Origin: Pleomorphomonas oryzae DSM 16300
GTDB lineage: Bacteria > Pseudomonadota > Alphaproteobacteria > Rhizobiales > Pleomorphomonadaceae
Length of the DNA: 64,000 nucleotides
NCBI RefSeq assembly: GCF_000422965.1
Contig: NZ_AUHB01000007.1
Span: 124,001 to 188,000 of the forward strand
Reading direction: 5' to 3'
Within the stretch, counting starts at the first letter, position 1. Each line of letters opens with the position of its first letter. Shown here piece by piece: positions 24,881 through 33,003 of this stretch. The translations under genes were made by a program, and so were the position numbers. The notes beneath the pieces are model-generated. The model was not told the origin of the DNA, searched no databases, and saw only the letters and a list, made by a program, of their open reading frames with translations.

Positions 24881-24903
24881 CGGGCTCCTGAGCCCGCTTT
24901 TTT
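24881..24903 (+). terminator. Intrinsic terminator in the leader of the lactonase-like gene
   Basis: CGGGCT (24881-24886) and AGCCCG (24891-24896) form a stem with a CCTG loop, followed by CTTTTTTCC. It lies 53 bp upstream of the ATG at 24956 on the same strand, with no plus-strand gene before it since the FAH gene (start 24770) runs the other way. It may be an attenuator or the end of a short RNA. Confidence 0.7.
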
Positions 24904-24955
24904 CCTTTACTGTCCCGGCGTAACCGACCGCCATCCTTTGTCTGCCGAGGCCCCA

Positions 24956-25813
24956 ATGAGCGTTCCGACGCGCCTGATCGATACGCATCTGCATCTCATC
25001 TACCGCGATCAGTTGACCTACACCTGGCTGGGCAGCGAACCGACGCTGTCCCGGCAAGATTGGACCTACGAGCTTTATGGCGCCGAAGCGCATCCGCTCG
25101 GCATCACCGACTGCCTTCACATGGAAGTCGACGTTGCCGAAGCCGACTTCGATCGCGAGACCGAGTTCGTTCGCGGTCTTGCTGAAAACCCCGCTCGCCA
25201 TATTCGCGCCGCCATCGCCAACGCACGGCCGGAAAATGTCAGCTTCGCCGCAGAGGTCGATCGCGCCCGCGCCGACCCTTTCGTTCGCGGTTTTCGCCGG
25301 ATTCTGCACGTGGTGCCAGACGCTGTTTCGCGATCGCGCACCTTCAAGGAAAACGTCAGCCGCCTCGCCGGCACCGGCCTCACCTTCGACATCTGCGTTC
25401 GTCCCGACCAACTCGGAATTGCTGCTGAACTCGTCGATGCCTGTCCAGGCGTCGCCTTCGTGCTGGATCACTGCGGTGGTGGTTCGGCGTCGCGGCCGGA
25501 ACTGTTTACGGCCTGGAAAGCCGCCCTTGGTGAGCTTGCCCGCCGGCCGGGCATCGTGGCGAAGGTATCCGGCGTCATTGGCACGGTCGGCGAGGGCTGG
25601 ACGTTGAGCGACCTTAGGCCCGTGGTGGAAACTACCATCGAGGCCTTCGGCTGGGATCGCGTGGTCTGGGGAAGCGACTGGCCATGGTCAGCTCAACGGG
25701 CCACGCTCAGCGACTGGATCGAAGCCACCCACCGTCTAGTCGAAGGGGCAAGTGAGACGGAACGGGAGAAGCTGTTCTACCGTAATGCCGCCCGCGTCTA
25801 CGGGATCCGCTGA
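24956..25813 (+). CDS. Amidohydrolase-2 family protein (sugar lactonase-like)
   Basis: From the ATG at 24956 the 285-aa protein opens with the metal-binding LIDTHLHLIY (D9, H11, H13) and ends with VVWGSDWPWS near residue 240, the pattern of the COG3618 TIM-barrel group that includes L-fuconolactonase, L-rhamnono-lactonase and 4-sulfomuconolactone hydrolase. FVLDHCGGG supplies the second His. It probably opens a sugar lactone to the free acid, upstream of the FAH hydrolase step (inference). Its leader contains a hairpin and a terminator. The cupin gene follows after 49 bp. Confidence 0.85.
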   Translation: MSVPTRLIDTHLHLIYRDQLTYTWLGSEPTLSRQDWTYELYGAEAHPLGITDCLHMEVDVAEADFDRETEFVRGLAENPARHIRAAIANARPENVSFAAEVDRARADPFVRGFRRILHVVPDAVSRSRTFKENVSRLAGTGLTFDICVRPDQLGIAAELVDACPGVAFVLDHCGGGSASRPELFTAWKAALGELARRPGIVAKVSGVIGTVGEGWTLSDLRPVVETTIEAFGWDRVVWGSDWPWSAQRATLSDWIEATHRLVEGASETEREKLFYRNAARVYGIR

Positions 25814-25862
25814 CGCTCGCACGCGATCTGGTGTAGCTTTGGGCAGAAGGGGGAGGTTCGCC

Positions 25863-26225
25863 ATGGACGACGATGTGCTTTTCCTCGGCTTCGATCTCAC
25901 GGCCGTTGAGCCGGAGGATGGCGGTCCCGACCCCGATCGGATCATCAAAGGCAATCCGCGGAGCCGGACCTGGCTGGTCGAAGAGCGTGATGCCGAAAAG
26001 CTTTATTCAGGCGTTTGGGAGTCAACCCCCGGTGCCTGGCGCGTCGTTTATGACGAATGGGAGTTTTGTTCCATCCTCTCCGGCATATCCATCATACATG
26101 AGGACGGCAAGGAAGCACCCCATGTGCTCAGAGCCGGCGACAGCTTCATTCTGCGGCCGGGCTTCTCAGGCATCTGGGAGGTGGTTGAAACGACGCGCAA
26201 GCTTTTCGTGGTGCGCATGCCGTAA
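25863..26225 (+). CDS. Small cupin-domain protein (EutQ/DUF861-like)
   Basis: Starting at the ATG at 25863 (after GGGGGAGG), the 120-residue protein is one cupin barrel: SGVWESTPGAWRVVYDEWEFCSIL holds the first motif, with Glu and aromatic residues in place of the usual HxH, and LRAGDSFILRPGFSGIWEVVE the second motif. The R-V-x-Y-x-E-W-E-F-C pattern is typical of the cupin_3 (DUF861) group, which includes (S)-ureidoglycine aminohydrolase and sugar-acid-associated proteins. Here it is likely an accessory isomerase or stabiliser in the catabolic cluster; its own reaction is not known. Confidence 0.82.
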   Translation: MDDDVLFLGFDLTAVEPEDGGPDPDRIIKGNPRSRTWLVEERDAEKLYSGVWESTPGAWRVVYDEWEFCSILSGISIIHEDGKEAPHVLRAGDSFILRPGFSGIWEVVETTRKLFVVRMP

Positions 26226-26370
26226 ACCCGATTTCCGAGGGGATAGCCTGAAATTTTGCCGGCTTCACCTGCGAAGCGGATGGACGCATGGAACGGCGCC
26301 TTGCGCACCAAAAGCTTACGGGCGGCGACACAGGATGTCGCCGCCCGCAACTGTAAAAGCCGTGCTGGGA

Positions 26371-27141
26371 TCAGTCGAGAAGACTGATCTCGACCGCCTC
26401 ACGCCCCTTCGGGGTTTCGACGATCTTCATGGCGACGCGCTGCCCATCGGTCAGCGGCCCCATGCCGGCCGACTGCAGAACGGAGATGTGGACGAACACG
26501 TCCTTGCCACCGTCCTCGCCGGCCACGAAGCCGAAGCCCTTCTCAGGGTTGAACCACTTGACGGTACCGTCGAGCGGGATCGCCTGGGAGGTATCGACCG
26601 ACCGACGCGGCGGGCGCGGGGCACCGAAACCACCGCCGCCGAAGCCACCACGGTCACCACCGAAGCCGCCGCGATCACCGCCGAAGCCACCACGGTCGCC
26701 ACCGAAGCCGCCCGAGCGCGGACCACGATCACCACCACCGAAGCCACCGGGACGCGGGCCACGCGGTGCCTGCGGCGTCGCGGTCGATTCATCGACCTCG
26801 AGCACCTTGACAACCTGCTTGCCCTTGGCGCCCTGGGCCACCTGGACCTTCAGCGTCGCACCCGGCGGTACGCTGTCGCGTCCCAGAGACTGCAGCTGGC
26901 CGATATGCAAGAAGGCATCGCCCGAACCGTCAGTCAGCGCGGTAAAGCCGAAACCCTTCTCTGGGTTGAACCAGGATACCGTCGCCTCGACCACCGGGCC
27001 GGTCGGCGGGGCGCTGTCATACGGCGACGGGCCGCCGAAACTGCGCGCCGGCCGCTCGGGACGAGCGTCGAACGACGGCATTATGTCGTCATCAAATCCG
27101 CCACGCCGCCGCGGCGGGCGGAAATCCTTACCCTTACCCAT
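26371..27141 (-). CDS. Double cold-shock-domain protein with RGG-like linker
   Basis: The 256-aa protein has two cold-shock domains, residues ~50-116 (TVSWFNPEKGFGFTAL, DAFLHIGQL) and ~189-255 (TVKWFNPEKGFGFVAG, DVFVHISVL). Both keep RNP1 (KGFGF) and RNP2 (FLHI, FVHI), so both should bind single-stranded nucleic acid. They are joined by a flexible linker (~124-180) rich in GGFGGDR units, like RGG boxes. The N-terminus is basic. This two-CSD layout is found in alphaproteobacteria. It probably acts as an RNA chaperone; whether cold induces it cannot be read. It is monocistronic. Confidence 0.93.
   Translation of the reverse strand: MGKGKDFRPPRRRGGFDDDIMPSFDARPERPARSFGGPSPYDSAPPTGPVVEATVSWFNPEKGFGFTALTDGSGDAFLHIGQLQSLGRDSVPPGATLKVQVAQGAKGKQVVKVLEVDESTATPQAPRGPRPGGFGGGDRGPRSGGFGGDRGGFGGDRGGFGGDRGGFGGGGFGAPRPPRRSVDTSQAIPLDGTVKWFNPEKGFGFVAGEDGGKDVFVHISVLQSAGMGPLTDGQRVAMKIVETPKGREAVEISLLD
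26638..26712 (-). repeat. 21-bp tandem repeat encoding GGFGGDR units
   Basis: Within the cold-shock protein linker the heptapeptide GGFGGDR recurs about three times in direct tandem, with near-identical 21-bp DNA units, and more divergent copies lie upstream. Copy number could vary between strains. Confidence 0.75.
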
Positions 27142-27663
27142 TCTGTCTTCTCATCTCCGCCAAAACATAGCCCCAGATCGATGCCCGCGGAGAGCTGCAC
27201 CGAACCAGCTTGTTCAAAAGAGCTATTCCACCGCCGAATTCGTCTTTTACCCGGCACATCGCACCATCGCCTTGGCAATGATACGCCAGACCGCCCGCAC
27301 TTCAGAACCGCTCCACCCCTAGTCATACCACAGATGTTAGCGTTTTTGCTGCTTGAAAATCGCGCCGATGGGCGTTCGGCGGGTCACTTTTTGCGTTTTT
27401 TTACGTGCTTGACGCACCGTGTGCGCCGACCAAAGGCGAGGATGACCACGAATCGCCAATAGTAGCGATGCCCTCAGAACCGAGCTCACGAAGGATGGCT
27501 CGCCATCGACTGGTCGAATCGTTCCGTGTGCGGCGGTGCCTTTTCCGCAAGGTCAGAACGGTTCCAGGGTCCGCTTCAAAAAAGTCCTCGTTCACCCTTG
27601 AAGGCGGCTTTGACCGAGACCACTTCGTTATCGTTGTTCGGAACGCTCCGAAAGGGAAGAAAA
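27142..27663. other. 522-bp intergenic region without a supported gene
   Basis: Divergent spacer between the cold-shock gene (minus) and the DUF2852 gene (plus). It holds short T-rich runs near 27340-27405 and a TTGACG at 27409-27414 that could be a -35 box, but no clear -10 follows. Presumably it contains the cold-shock gene's long leader; I see no gene or named element. Confidence 0.55.
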
Positions 27664-28062
27664 ATGAGAAGCTGCGTGATGAGGCCCGGCTTTCATCCGC
27701 TATCTATTGCGGCGATGATCGTCGGTTTCGTGATCTTCTGGCCAGTCGGCCTGGCAGTACTTGCCTATATACTTTGGGGGGATCGCATGCGCGCCCGCTG
27801 GAACGACCTTCGCCCCGATCTCGAGCGTGCCGCCCGTCGGGCCGGCTTCGAGCGTGGCGGTTTCCATAACTACCGAGCCGGCTCGACCGGCAACACGGCC
27901 TTCGACGCCTACCGCGAAGCGGAGTTGAAGCGCCTGGAAGAGGAGCGCGCTGCCCTCGATCGCATGCGCGACGAGTTCGACGAATTTCTCGCCAACCTGC
28001 GTCGTGCCAAGGACCAGGAAGAGTTCGATCGCTTCAAGGCGGGCCGCAACCCGGCTGTATGA
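27664..28062 (+). CDS. DUF2852 family membrane protein
   Basis: From the ATG at 27664 (after AAAGGGAAG) the product has 132 residues. It has one membrane segment, HPLSIAAMIVGFVIFWPVGL plus AVLAYILWGDRM (~11-42), then a long charged helical tail (ARWNDLRPDLERAARRAGF, NTAFDAYREAELKRLEEERAALDRMRDEFDEFLANLRRAKDQEEFDRF, quoted in parts), which is likely to form a coiled coil. This matches DUF2852, found in Hyphomicrobiales with unknown function. It is followed by a strong terminator, so it is probably transcribed alone. Confidence 0.85.
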   Translation: MRSCVMRPGFHPLSIAAMIVGFVIFWPVGLAVLAYILWGDRMRARWNDLRPDLERAARRAGFERGGFHNYRAGSTGNTAFDAYREAELKRLEEERAALDRMRDEFDEFLANLRRAKDQEEFDRFKAGRNPAV

Positions 28063-28106
28063 CGCACGTCTGATCCGGATCCCTCCACGACCGGCAGACC
28101 GACAGG

Positions 28107-28137
28107 CCCTCGCGCCGACCAGGCGCGGGGGCTTTTT
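28107..28137 (+). terminator. Intrinsic terminator of the DUF2852 gene
   Basis: CCCTCGCGCC (28107-28116) pairs with GGCGCGGGGG (28122-28131, one T-G pair) around GACCA, followed by CTTTTTC. Confidence 0.88.
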
Positions 28138-28167
28138 CATGGATGCCGTCGCCCTTACACTTCGACA

Positions 28168-28917
28168 ATGCCGATTCGTCTCCCTTTCCTTCAATCGCCC
28201 GAAAAGAAGCGTTCGGCGCCCGCGAGCTTTCCGATTCTCGCTGGCGAACGCATGGTCGACGTTACGGTGCGGCGGAACGCGCGTGCCCGCCGCTACACGC
28301 TACGGCTCGACCGGCGCGGTGATGGCGCGATCGTCACGATCCCGCGTCGCGGAACGCTGATGGAAGCCAAGGCCTTCGTGGCTCGCCATGCCGACTGGAT
28401 TGCCGAACGGCTGACCGCTCGACCTGACTTGCCAGAAGTGCCGACTGCCGTCCCGATCCGCGGTGTCGTTCATCAAGTCCTCTCCACAGGCTCGCCGCGC
28501 GGCGGGATCCGCATAGTCGCGCTTGACGCTGGTCCGGCGATCGAGATTCCCGGCGAGGCGCCGCATGTTCGCCGTCGCCTCACCGATCACCTGAAAAAAG
28601 AGGCGCGGGCCGATCTTGTCGCAGCCGTGGCGCGGCACGCCGAAGCGCTCGGTGTCCGACCCACGGCAATCCGCCTTAAGGACACGACCTCGCGCTGGGG
28701 GTCGGCATCGGCGCGGGGCGTGCTCGCCTTCTCCTGGCGCCTCGTCATGGTGCCGCCCTTCGTTCTCGACTATGTCGCTGCCCACGAAGTGGCCCATCTC
28801 AAGGAAATGAACCACTCCGATCGCTTTTGGGCGATCTGCGAAAGACTTTGCCCAGCCACGGACGCAGCCAAGGCTTGGCTGAAAAAGAATGGGGCCGGCT
28901 TGCACCGGCTGCCCTAA
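28168..28917 (+). CDS. YgjP-like (M48/DUF45) zinc metallopeptidase
   Basis: The 249-aa protein ends in the zinc site HEVAHLKEMNHSDRFW: HEVAH at 206-210 and a third ligand, His216, in the short-spaced pattern of YgjP/SprT-like enzymes. Upstream are the family's RRNARARRYTLRLDRRGDG, FVARHADWIAERL and TSRWGSASARGVLAFSWRL segments. It is a probable cytoplasmic metallopeptidase; substrates of YgjP proteins are unknown. The ATG at 28168 is used; MVDVTVRR at residue 29 could be an alternative start nearer to the homologous part. It converges with pbp1A. Confidence 0.87.
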   Translation: MPIRLPFLQSPEKKRSAPASFPILAGERMVDVTVRRNARARRYTLRLDRRGDGAIVTIPRRGTLMEAKAFVARHADWIAERLTARPDLPEVPTAVPIRGVVHQVLSTGSPRGGIRIVALDAGPAIEIPGEAPHVRRRLTDHLKKEARADLVAAVARHAEALGVRPTAIRLKDTTSRWGSASARGVLAFSWRLVMVPPFVLDYVAAHEVAHLKEMNHSDRFWAICERLCPATDAAKAWLKKNGAGLHRLP

Positions 28918-28932
28918 CGATCTGAGACCAGT

Positions 28933-31161
28933 TCAGTTTCCAAACAGTCGCTGCAACAGGCCCTTTTCCTCGGGACTCGGCTGAGTGACGGGCACGTTGA
29001 GCGGCGGGTTGGGCTGGGCGTTCGGCAGTTGCGGGCCTTGCATCGGCAATCCGTCTGTTTGGGCGAATGTAACGCCGACATTGGTCGGCGGTGGCACCAG
29101 CTCGACGCCCGGCAGTGGCCGCACCGGCAGCTCGCGGGTGGCCTCCGTCATGAAGCGGTTCCAGAGCAGAGCGGTCAGCGCGCCGCCAGTGGCTTTCTTG
29201 GTCGGCGTGTTGTCGTCATTGCCGAGCCACACACCGGCTGTAAGACCGTTGGTATAACCAATGAACCAGGCGTCGCGGAAATCCTGGCTGGTGCCGGTCT
29301 TGCCGGCCACCGGACGGTCTGACAGGAGCGCCTTTTGTCCGGTGCCGTCGGTGACGACCGCTGACAGCATGCGGTTCATGGTGCCGACCGCTACGTCGGA
29401 TACCACCCGCCCCGGGCCGTCGCCCTGGCGGTGGAACAGCACCTTGCCGTCCTTGGTGCGAATATCCTCGACGAGATAGGGAATGATGCCCCAGCCGCCA
29501 TTGGCGAACGGCACATAGGCGGCGGTGATCTCGAGCGGCGTCACCTCGCCGGTGCCGAGGGCGATTGACGGATTGTCGTGAAGCTGGCTGACGATGCCGA
29601 CGCGGCGGGCGGTCTGCACGACATTCTCGGGCCCAAGCGTGGCGGTGAGGCGGGCGGCCACCGTGTTGAGCGAACGGGCCAGCGCCGTCGTCAGCGTCAC
29701 CGGACCGAGATACTCGTTTTCATAGTTCTTCGGTGACCAGCCGTTGATGGAGACCGGTTCGTCGACCACGATGGAATCGGGCGTGAAGCCATGTTCGATG
29801 GCGGTGAGATAGACGAAGGGTTTGAAAGCCGAGCCTGGCTGGCGCCGGGCCTCGATGGCACGATCGAATTGGCTGGCCGCATAATCCTTGCCACCGACCA
29901 GTGCCTTGACGGCACCGTCGTTATCGACGGCCACCAGCGCGCCTTGGCTGGCTTTGTATTTGACGCCCTCCTTGTCGAGCGTCGTCCTGACGGCAGTCTC
30001 CGCCGCTGCCTGCATGTGAGCGTCGATGGTGGTGGTCACGACGATGTCGGTGCGATAGCGCGCAACGTAGCCGGGCAGCAGGTCCATCACCCAGTCGGCA
30101 ACATAATTGGCAGCCGACCCGCTCTTGGCCGGCGAGGACGGTGCACCCACCGCGGTCGCCCGCGCCGCTTGGTCGCGGCTGACGTAGCCTTCGTCGACCA
30201 TGGCGGCGAGCACCACTTTGGCTCGCGCGGCGGCCAGCTCCGGTGAGTTGGTCGGCGCGTAGCGCGACGGCGCCTTGAGAAGACCGGCAATGGTGGCGGC
30301 CTCGGCCAGATTGACGTCGCGGGCCGACTTGCCGAAATAACGCTGCGCCGCCGCGTCGACGCCATAGGCGCCGGCGCCGAGATAGACTCGATTGAGATAC
30401 ATCTCCAGGATCTGCTGCTTGGAGAAGCGCCACTCCAGCCAGAGGGCGAGCACCGCCTCCTGCAGCTTGCGCTCCAGCGTACGGTCGGGCTGCAGGAACA
30501 GGTTTTTGGCGAGCTGCTGGGTCAGCGTCGAACCACCTTGCACCACCGTGTGGGCAAAAAGATTAGTGACCAGCGCGCGGGAAAGGCCAATCGGATCGAC
30601 ACCGAAGTGATGATAGAAGCGCCGATCTTCAATGGCCACCACAGCCTCGGGCAGGAAGGGCGACATCTCCGACAGCCGCACTTCCTCACCGCCGGTATCG
30701 CCGCGATTGGCGATGATGGTACCGGAGGCATCGACGATCTCGACATTGGGCGGCCTCGGCGGCACTTTCCAGTCGTCGATCTGCGGCATCGTGGCGACGG
30801 TGTAACCGATGACGCTGCCAACGCCGATCAGGCCCCAGACGCAAAGCACGATGCCCCAGTAAACCAAGCGGCCGAACAACCCCATTCCCGATCGCCGGCC
30901 CCGTTTCGCTTTGCGCTTGGGGGACTTGCGGCGGCGCGGCTGCGGTTCGGCCATCTCCGCCTCCTCGCCCTCATAGTCTTCGTCGTCAAAGCGGGGCTCG
31001 ATCCGCTCGGATCGCGATGATCGACCGCTGTGGGAGTTGGGCAGGCTTTTGGGCGGCGTGAAGCGGTCGCCGTCACGAGCGGAAAAATCGCCCTCGCGGG
31101 ACGGCGCCTCAAACGTCGGCTCGGCCCGCTCGCGTCGGATATTCCGTTTGTCGCCCCGCAT
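28933..31161 (-). CDS. Penicillin-binding protein 1A-type bifunctional glycosyltransferase/transpeptidase
   Basis: The start is the ATG at 31161; a TTG at 31173 sits inside GAAGGAG and is too close to it. The 742-aa protein has a long basic/acidic cytoplasmic tail (~1-95), one membrane helix (~99-124), a GT51 glycosyltransferase domain with EDRRFYHHFGVDP (Glu178) and GGSTLTQQLAKNLFL, and a transpeptidase domain with Ser444-x-x-Lys447 (PGSAFKPF), SLN (497-499) and KTG (621-623). It polymerises and cross-links peptidoglycan. The C-terminus is Pro/Asn-rich. It is monocistronic, and its promoter lies against the B12 riboswitch region. Confidence 0.95.
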   Translation of the reverse strand: MRGDKRNIRRERAEPTFEAPSREGDFSARDGDRFTPPKSLPNSHSGRSSRSERIEPRFDDEDYEGEEAEMAEPQPRRRKSPKRKAKRGRRSGMGLFGRLVYWGIVLCVWGLIGVGSVIGYTVATMPQIDDWKVPPRPPNVEIVDASGTIIANRGDTGGEEVRLSEMSPFLPEAVVAIEDRRFYHHFGVDPIGLSRALVTNLFAHTVVQGGSTLTQQLAKNLFLQPDRTLERKLQEAVLALWLEWRFSKQQILEMYLNRVYLGAGAYGVDAAAQRYFGKSARDVNLAEAATIAGLLKAPSRYAPTNSPELAAARAKVVLAAMVDEGYVSRDQAARATAVGAPSSPAKSGSAANYVADWVMDLLPGYVARYRTDIVVTTTIDAHMQAAAETAVRTTLDKEGVKYKASQGALVAVDNDGAVKALVGGKDYAASQFDRAIEARRQPGSAFKPFVYLTAIEHGFTPDSIVVDEPVSINGWSPKNYENEYLGPVTLTTALARSLNTVAARLTATLGPENVVQTARRVGIVSQLHDNPSIALGTGEVTPLEITAAYVPFANGGWGIIPYLVEDIRTKDGKVLFHRQGDGPGRVVSDVAVGTMNRMLSAVVTDGTGQKALLSDRPVAGKTGTSQDFRDAWFIGYTNGLTAGVWLGNDDNTPTKKATGGALTALLWNRFMTEATRELPVRPLPGVELVPPPTNVGVTFAQTDGLPMQGPQLPNAQPNPPLNVPVTQPSPEEKGLLQRLFGN

Positions 31162-31308
31162 TGTCCGCCGCAACTCCTTCGGTGTGGGCCACGTCGCCCA
31201 TGGAGCATCCGATTCACCCTAAATGAGGCGGTTTAAGGGGGCGTAAAGGATAACCTCATTTGCCGCTCGGTTGACTTTGGCTCGCAACAAGCCGCAAATG
31301 GCCGGGCG

Positions 31309-31483
31309 CGACGGTCCCTCCTCCCGGAGGAGGGCGAAAGAGGGAACGCGGAATCGGGATCATCCCGAAAGCCGCGGCTGCCCCCGCAACTGTGAGCGGC
31401 GAGCCGGATGCTCAGCGTGCCACTGGTCGAATGACCGGGAAGGCCGTGTCCGGCGGTGAACCGCGAGCCAGGAGACCTGCCGC
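31309..31483 (+). ncRNA. Cobalamin (adenosylcobalamin) riboswitch
   Basis: The segment shows the cobalamin-aptamer landmarks in order: GGTCC near the 5' end, GGGAACGCGGAATCGGGATC, GCCGCGGCTGCCCCCGCAAC, TGTGAGCGGCGAGCC, CCACTGGTC...GACCGGGAAGGC, and the B12 box GCGAGCCAGGAGACCTGCC (31463-31481). Paired elements P2-P8 can be drawn by eye. It sits 106 bp ahead of DUF1636-cobW-cobN. In Gram-negatives this class usually sequesters the ribosome-binding site when B12 is bound. Here the first Shine-Dalgarno downstream belongs to a small leader ORF (31530). Confidence 0.95.
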
Positions 31484-31529
31484 CGCGCATGTGTGTCAGG
31501 ACCGCCGGTGGGGCGGGAAAGGACTTATC

Positions 31530-31592
31530 ATGGCGCTTGCTTCGGCGGCTTTTGGCCGTCGCATATTGACGTTTTCAGAGTGCCGGTCATGA
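31530..31592 (+). CDS. Possible 20-codon leader ORF, coupled to the DUF1636 gene
   Basis: GGGAAAGGA (31515-31523), the best Shine-Dalgarno of the region, is 6 nt ahead of an ATG that encodes MALASAAFGRRILTFSECRS. Its TGA overlaps the DUF1636 ATG (ATGA, 31589-31592). The DUF1636 start has no good Shine-Dalgarno of its own, so it may be reached by ribosomes terminating this leader. The peptide has no known homologue that I can recall. It is placed just behind the riboswitch, where RBS sequestration would act. Confidence 0.45.
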   Translation: MALASAAFGRRILTFSECRS

Positions 31593-31954
31593 CCGCGCAC
31601 CCCGTCACACTGCACGTTTGTCTCGCCTGTCGCGCTGCCGATGACGACGACATCAGCCGGGCTGGCGCTCGTCTCCATGCCTTTCTCGCCGACCGGCTCG
31701 AAGGACGCGGCGACATCCGGCTTTCCGGCGTCGATTGCCTGTCGGTCTGCAAACGGCCTGTTACCGTCGCCTTCGCTGCCCCCGACAAATGGACCTATGT
31801 CGCCGCCGACGCCGCCGATCCCGACGAGGTAATTGCCGCCGCCGAACTCTACGCCGAAAGCGACGATGGCCGCGTGCCCTGGCGCGAGCGGCCGCCGCTT
31901 TTGAAATCGGGCCTTGTCGCCCGCATCCCGCCACAGCCGGAGACCCGCCGATGA
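31589..31954 (+). CDS. DUF1636 family Cys-rich protein of the cobalamin cluster
   Basis: The ATG at 31589 gives 121 residues with Cys11 and Cys14 (VCLACR) and Cys50 and Cys54 (CLSVCKRP), an arrangement like a thioredoxin-fold metal or Fe-S site (ferredoxin-like 2Fe-2S proteins have a similar pattern). DUF1636 proteins are commonly encoded next to cobW and cobN in alphaproteobacteria, so a role in cobalt handling or redox chemistry of corrin formation is likely, but unproved. It overlaps cobW by 4 bp (ATGA at 31951). Confidence 0.85.
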   Translation: MTAHPVTLHVCLACRAADDDDISRAGARLHAFLADRLEGRGDIRLSGVDCLSVCKRPVTVAFAAPDKWTYVAADAADPDEVIAAAELYAESDDGRVPWRERPPLLKSGLVARIPPQPETRR

Positions 31955-32979
31955 ACGCCCAGCCGAAAATTCCCGTTACCATCGTCACCGGCTTTCTCGG
32001 GTCCGGCAAGACGACGCTGATCCGCCATGTCATCGAAAGGGCCGGTGGCCGCCGCCTCGCACTCATCGTCAATGAATTCGGCGACGTCGGCGTCGATGGC
32101 GATATTCTGAAGTCCTGTGGCGCCGACGATTGCCCGGAAGACGCCATTGTCGAACTCGCCAATGGCTGCCTCTGCTGCACCGTTGCCGACGACTTCCTGC
32201 CGGCCATTGAAGCGCTGACCAAGGGGGACCGTCGGCCCGACCACATCATCGTCGAAACGTCCGGCCTTGCGCTGCCCAAGCCGCTGATCAAGGCCTTCGA
32301 CTGGCCAGATGTGCGTGCTCGTCTCACCGTCGACGGCGTCATTGCCGTCGTCGACGCTGCCGCCGTGGCGGCCGGCCGTTTTGCCGACGATCCCGAGGCC
32401 GTGCTCGCCCAGCGGCAGGATGACCCTTCGGTCGACCACGATAACCCGTTGGAAGAGGTCTACGAGGACCAGTTGCTCGCTGCCGATCTCGTGGTTCTCA
32501 ACAAGGCCGATCTGCTGTCTTCCGACGAACTGGCTCGTGTTTCCGAAGATATCGCCGCCTCGCTGCCGAAGGCGGTGCGCGTGGTGGCGACGTCCGAAGG
32601 CGAGATCGCGCCGGACATTCTGCTCGGCCTTGCCGCCGCCGCCGAAGACGATCTGGCGAGCCGGCCAAGCCATCACGACGGCCTCGGCGAGCACGACCAT
32701 GATGACTTCTCGACCTTTGCCGTCGAGATCGGCGCCGTTAGCGATCCGGACAGTCTGATCGCCCGGCTGAAAGCGGTGGCCGAGGCGCATGACGTTCTGC
32801 GCATCAAGGGCTTTGTCGAGATTGCCGGCAAGCCGATGCGCCTGTTGGTGCAAGGCGTCGGTGGCCGCTTCCGCCACGCGTTCGACCGCCCCTGGCCGGC
32901 CGGCCCGCGCCGTAGCGCCTTGGTCGTGATCGGCGAAAAGGACATCGACGAGGCGGCCGTCCGCGCCGCCCTCGCCTGA
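31951..32979 (+). CDS. cobW: CobW GTPase, cobalt metallochaperone
   Basis: This 342-aa protein is a G3E GTPase: Walker A GFLGSGKTT (14-22), the metal-binding GCLCC (72-76), the ETSGLALP switch, NKADLL (G4), a His/Asp-rich stretch (HHDGLGEHDHDD) that could bind metal, and a CobW_C domain with RIKGFVEIAGKPMRLLVQGVGGRF. It is thought to deliver Co(II) to the cobaltochelatase CobNST. It starts inside the DUF1636 stop codon and is followed after 24 bp by cobN. The open frame extends upstream to 31735, but that part overlaps DUF1636. Confidence 0.95.
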   Translation: MNAQPKIPVTIVTGFLGSGKTTLIRHVIERAGGRRLALIVNEFGDVGVDGDILKSCGADDCPEDAIVELANGCLCCTVADDFLPAIEALTKGDRRPDHIIVETSGLALPKPLIKAFDWPDVRARLTVDGVIAVVDAAAVAAGRFADDPEAVLAQRQDDPSVDHDNPLEEVYEDQLLAADLVVLNKADLLSSDELARVSEDIAASLPKAVRVVATSEGEIAPDILLGLAAAAEDDLASRPSHHDGLGEHDHDDFSTFAVEIGAVSDPDSLIARLKAVAEAHDVLRIKGFVEIAGKPMRLLVQGVGGRFRHAFDRPWPAGPRRSALVVIGEKDIDEAAVRAALA

Positions 32980-33003
32980 TCTCACGCCGGAGGAGGGCGC
33001 GCC

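Noticed and set aside
26638-26712. CRISPR array or satellite
   Set aside because: The repeat is in frame within a protein linker, with 21-bp units and no spacers.
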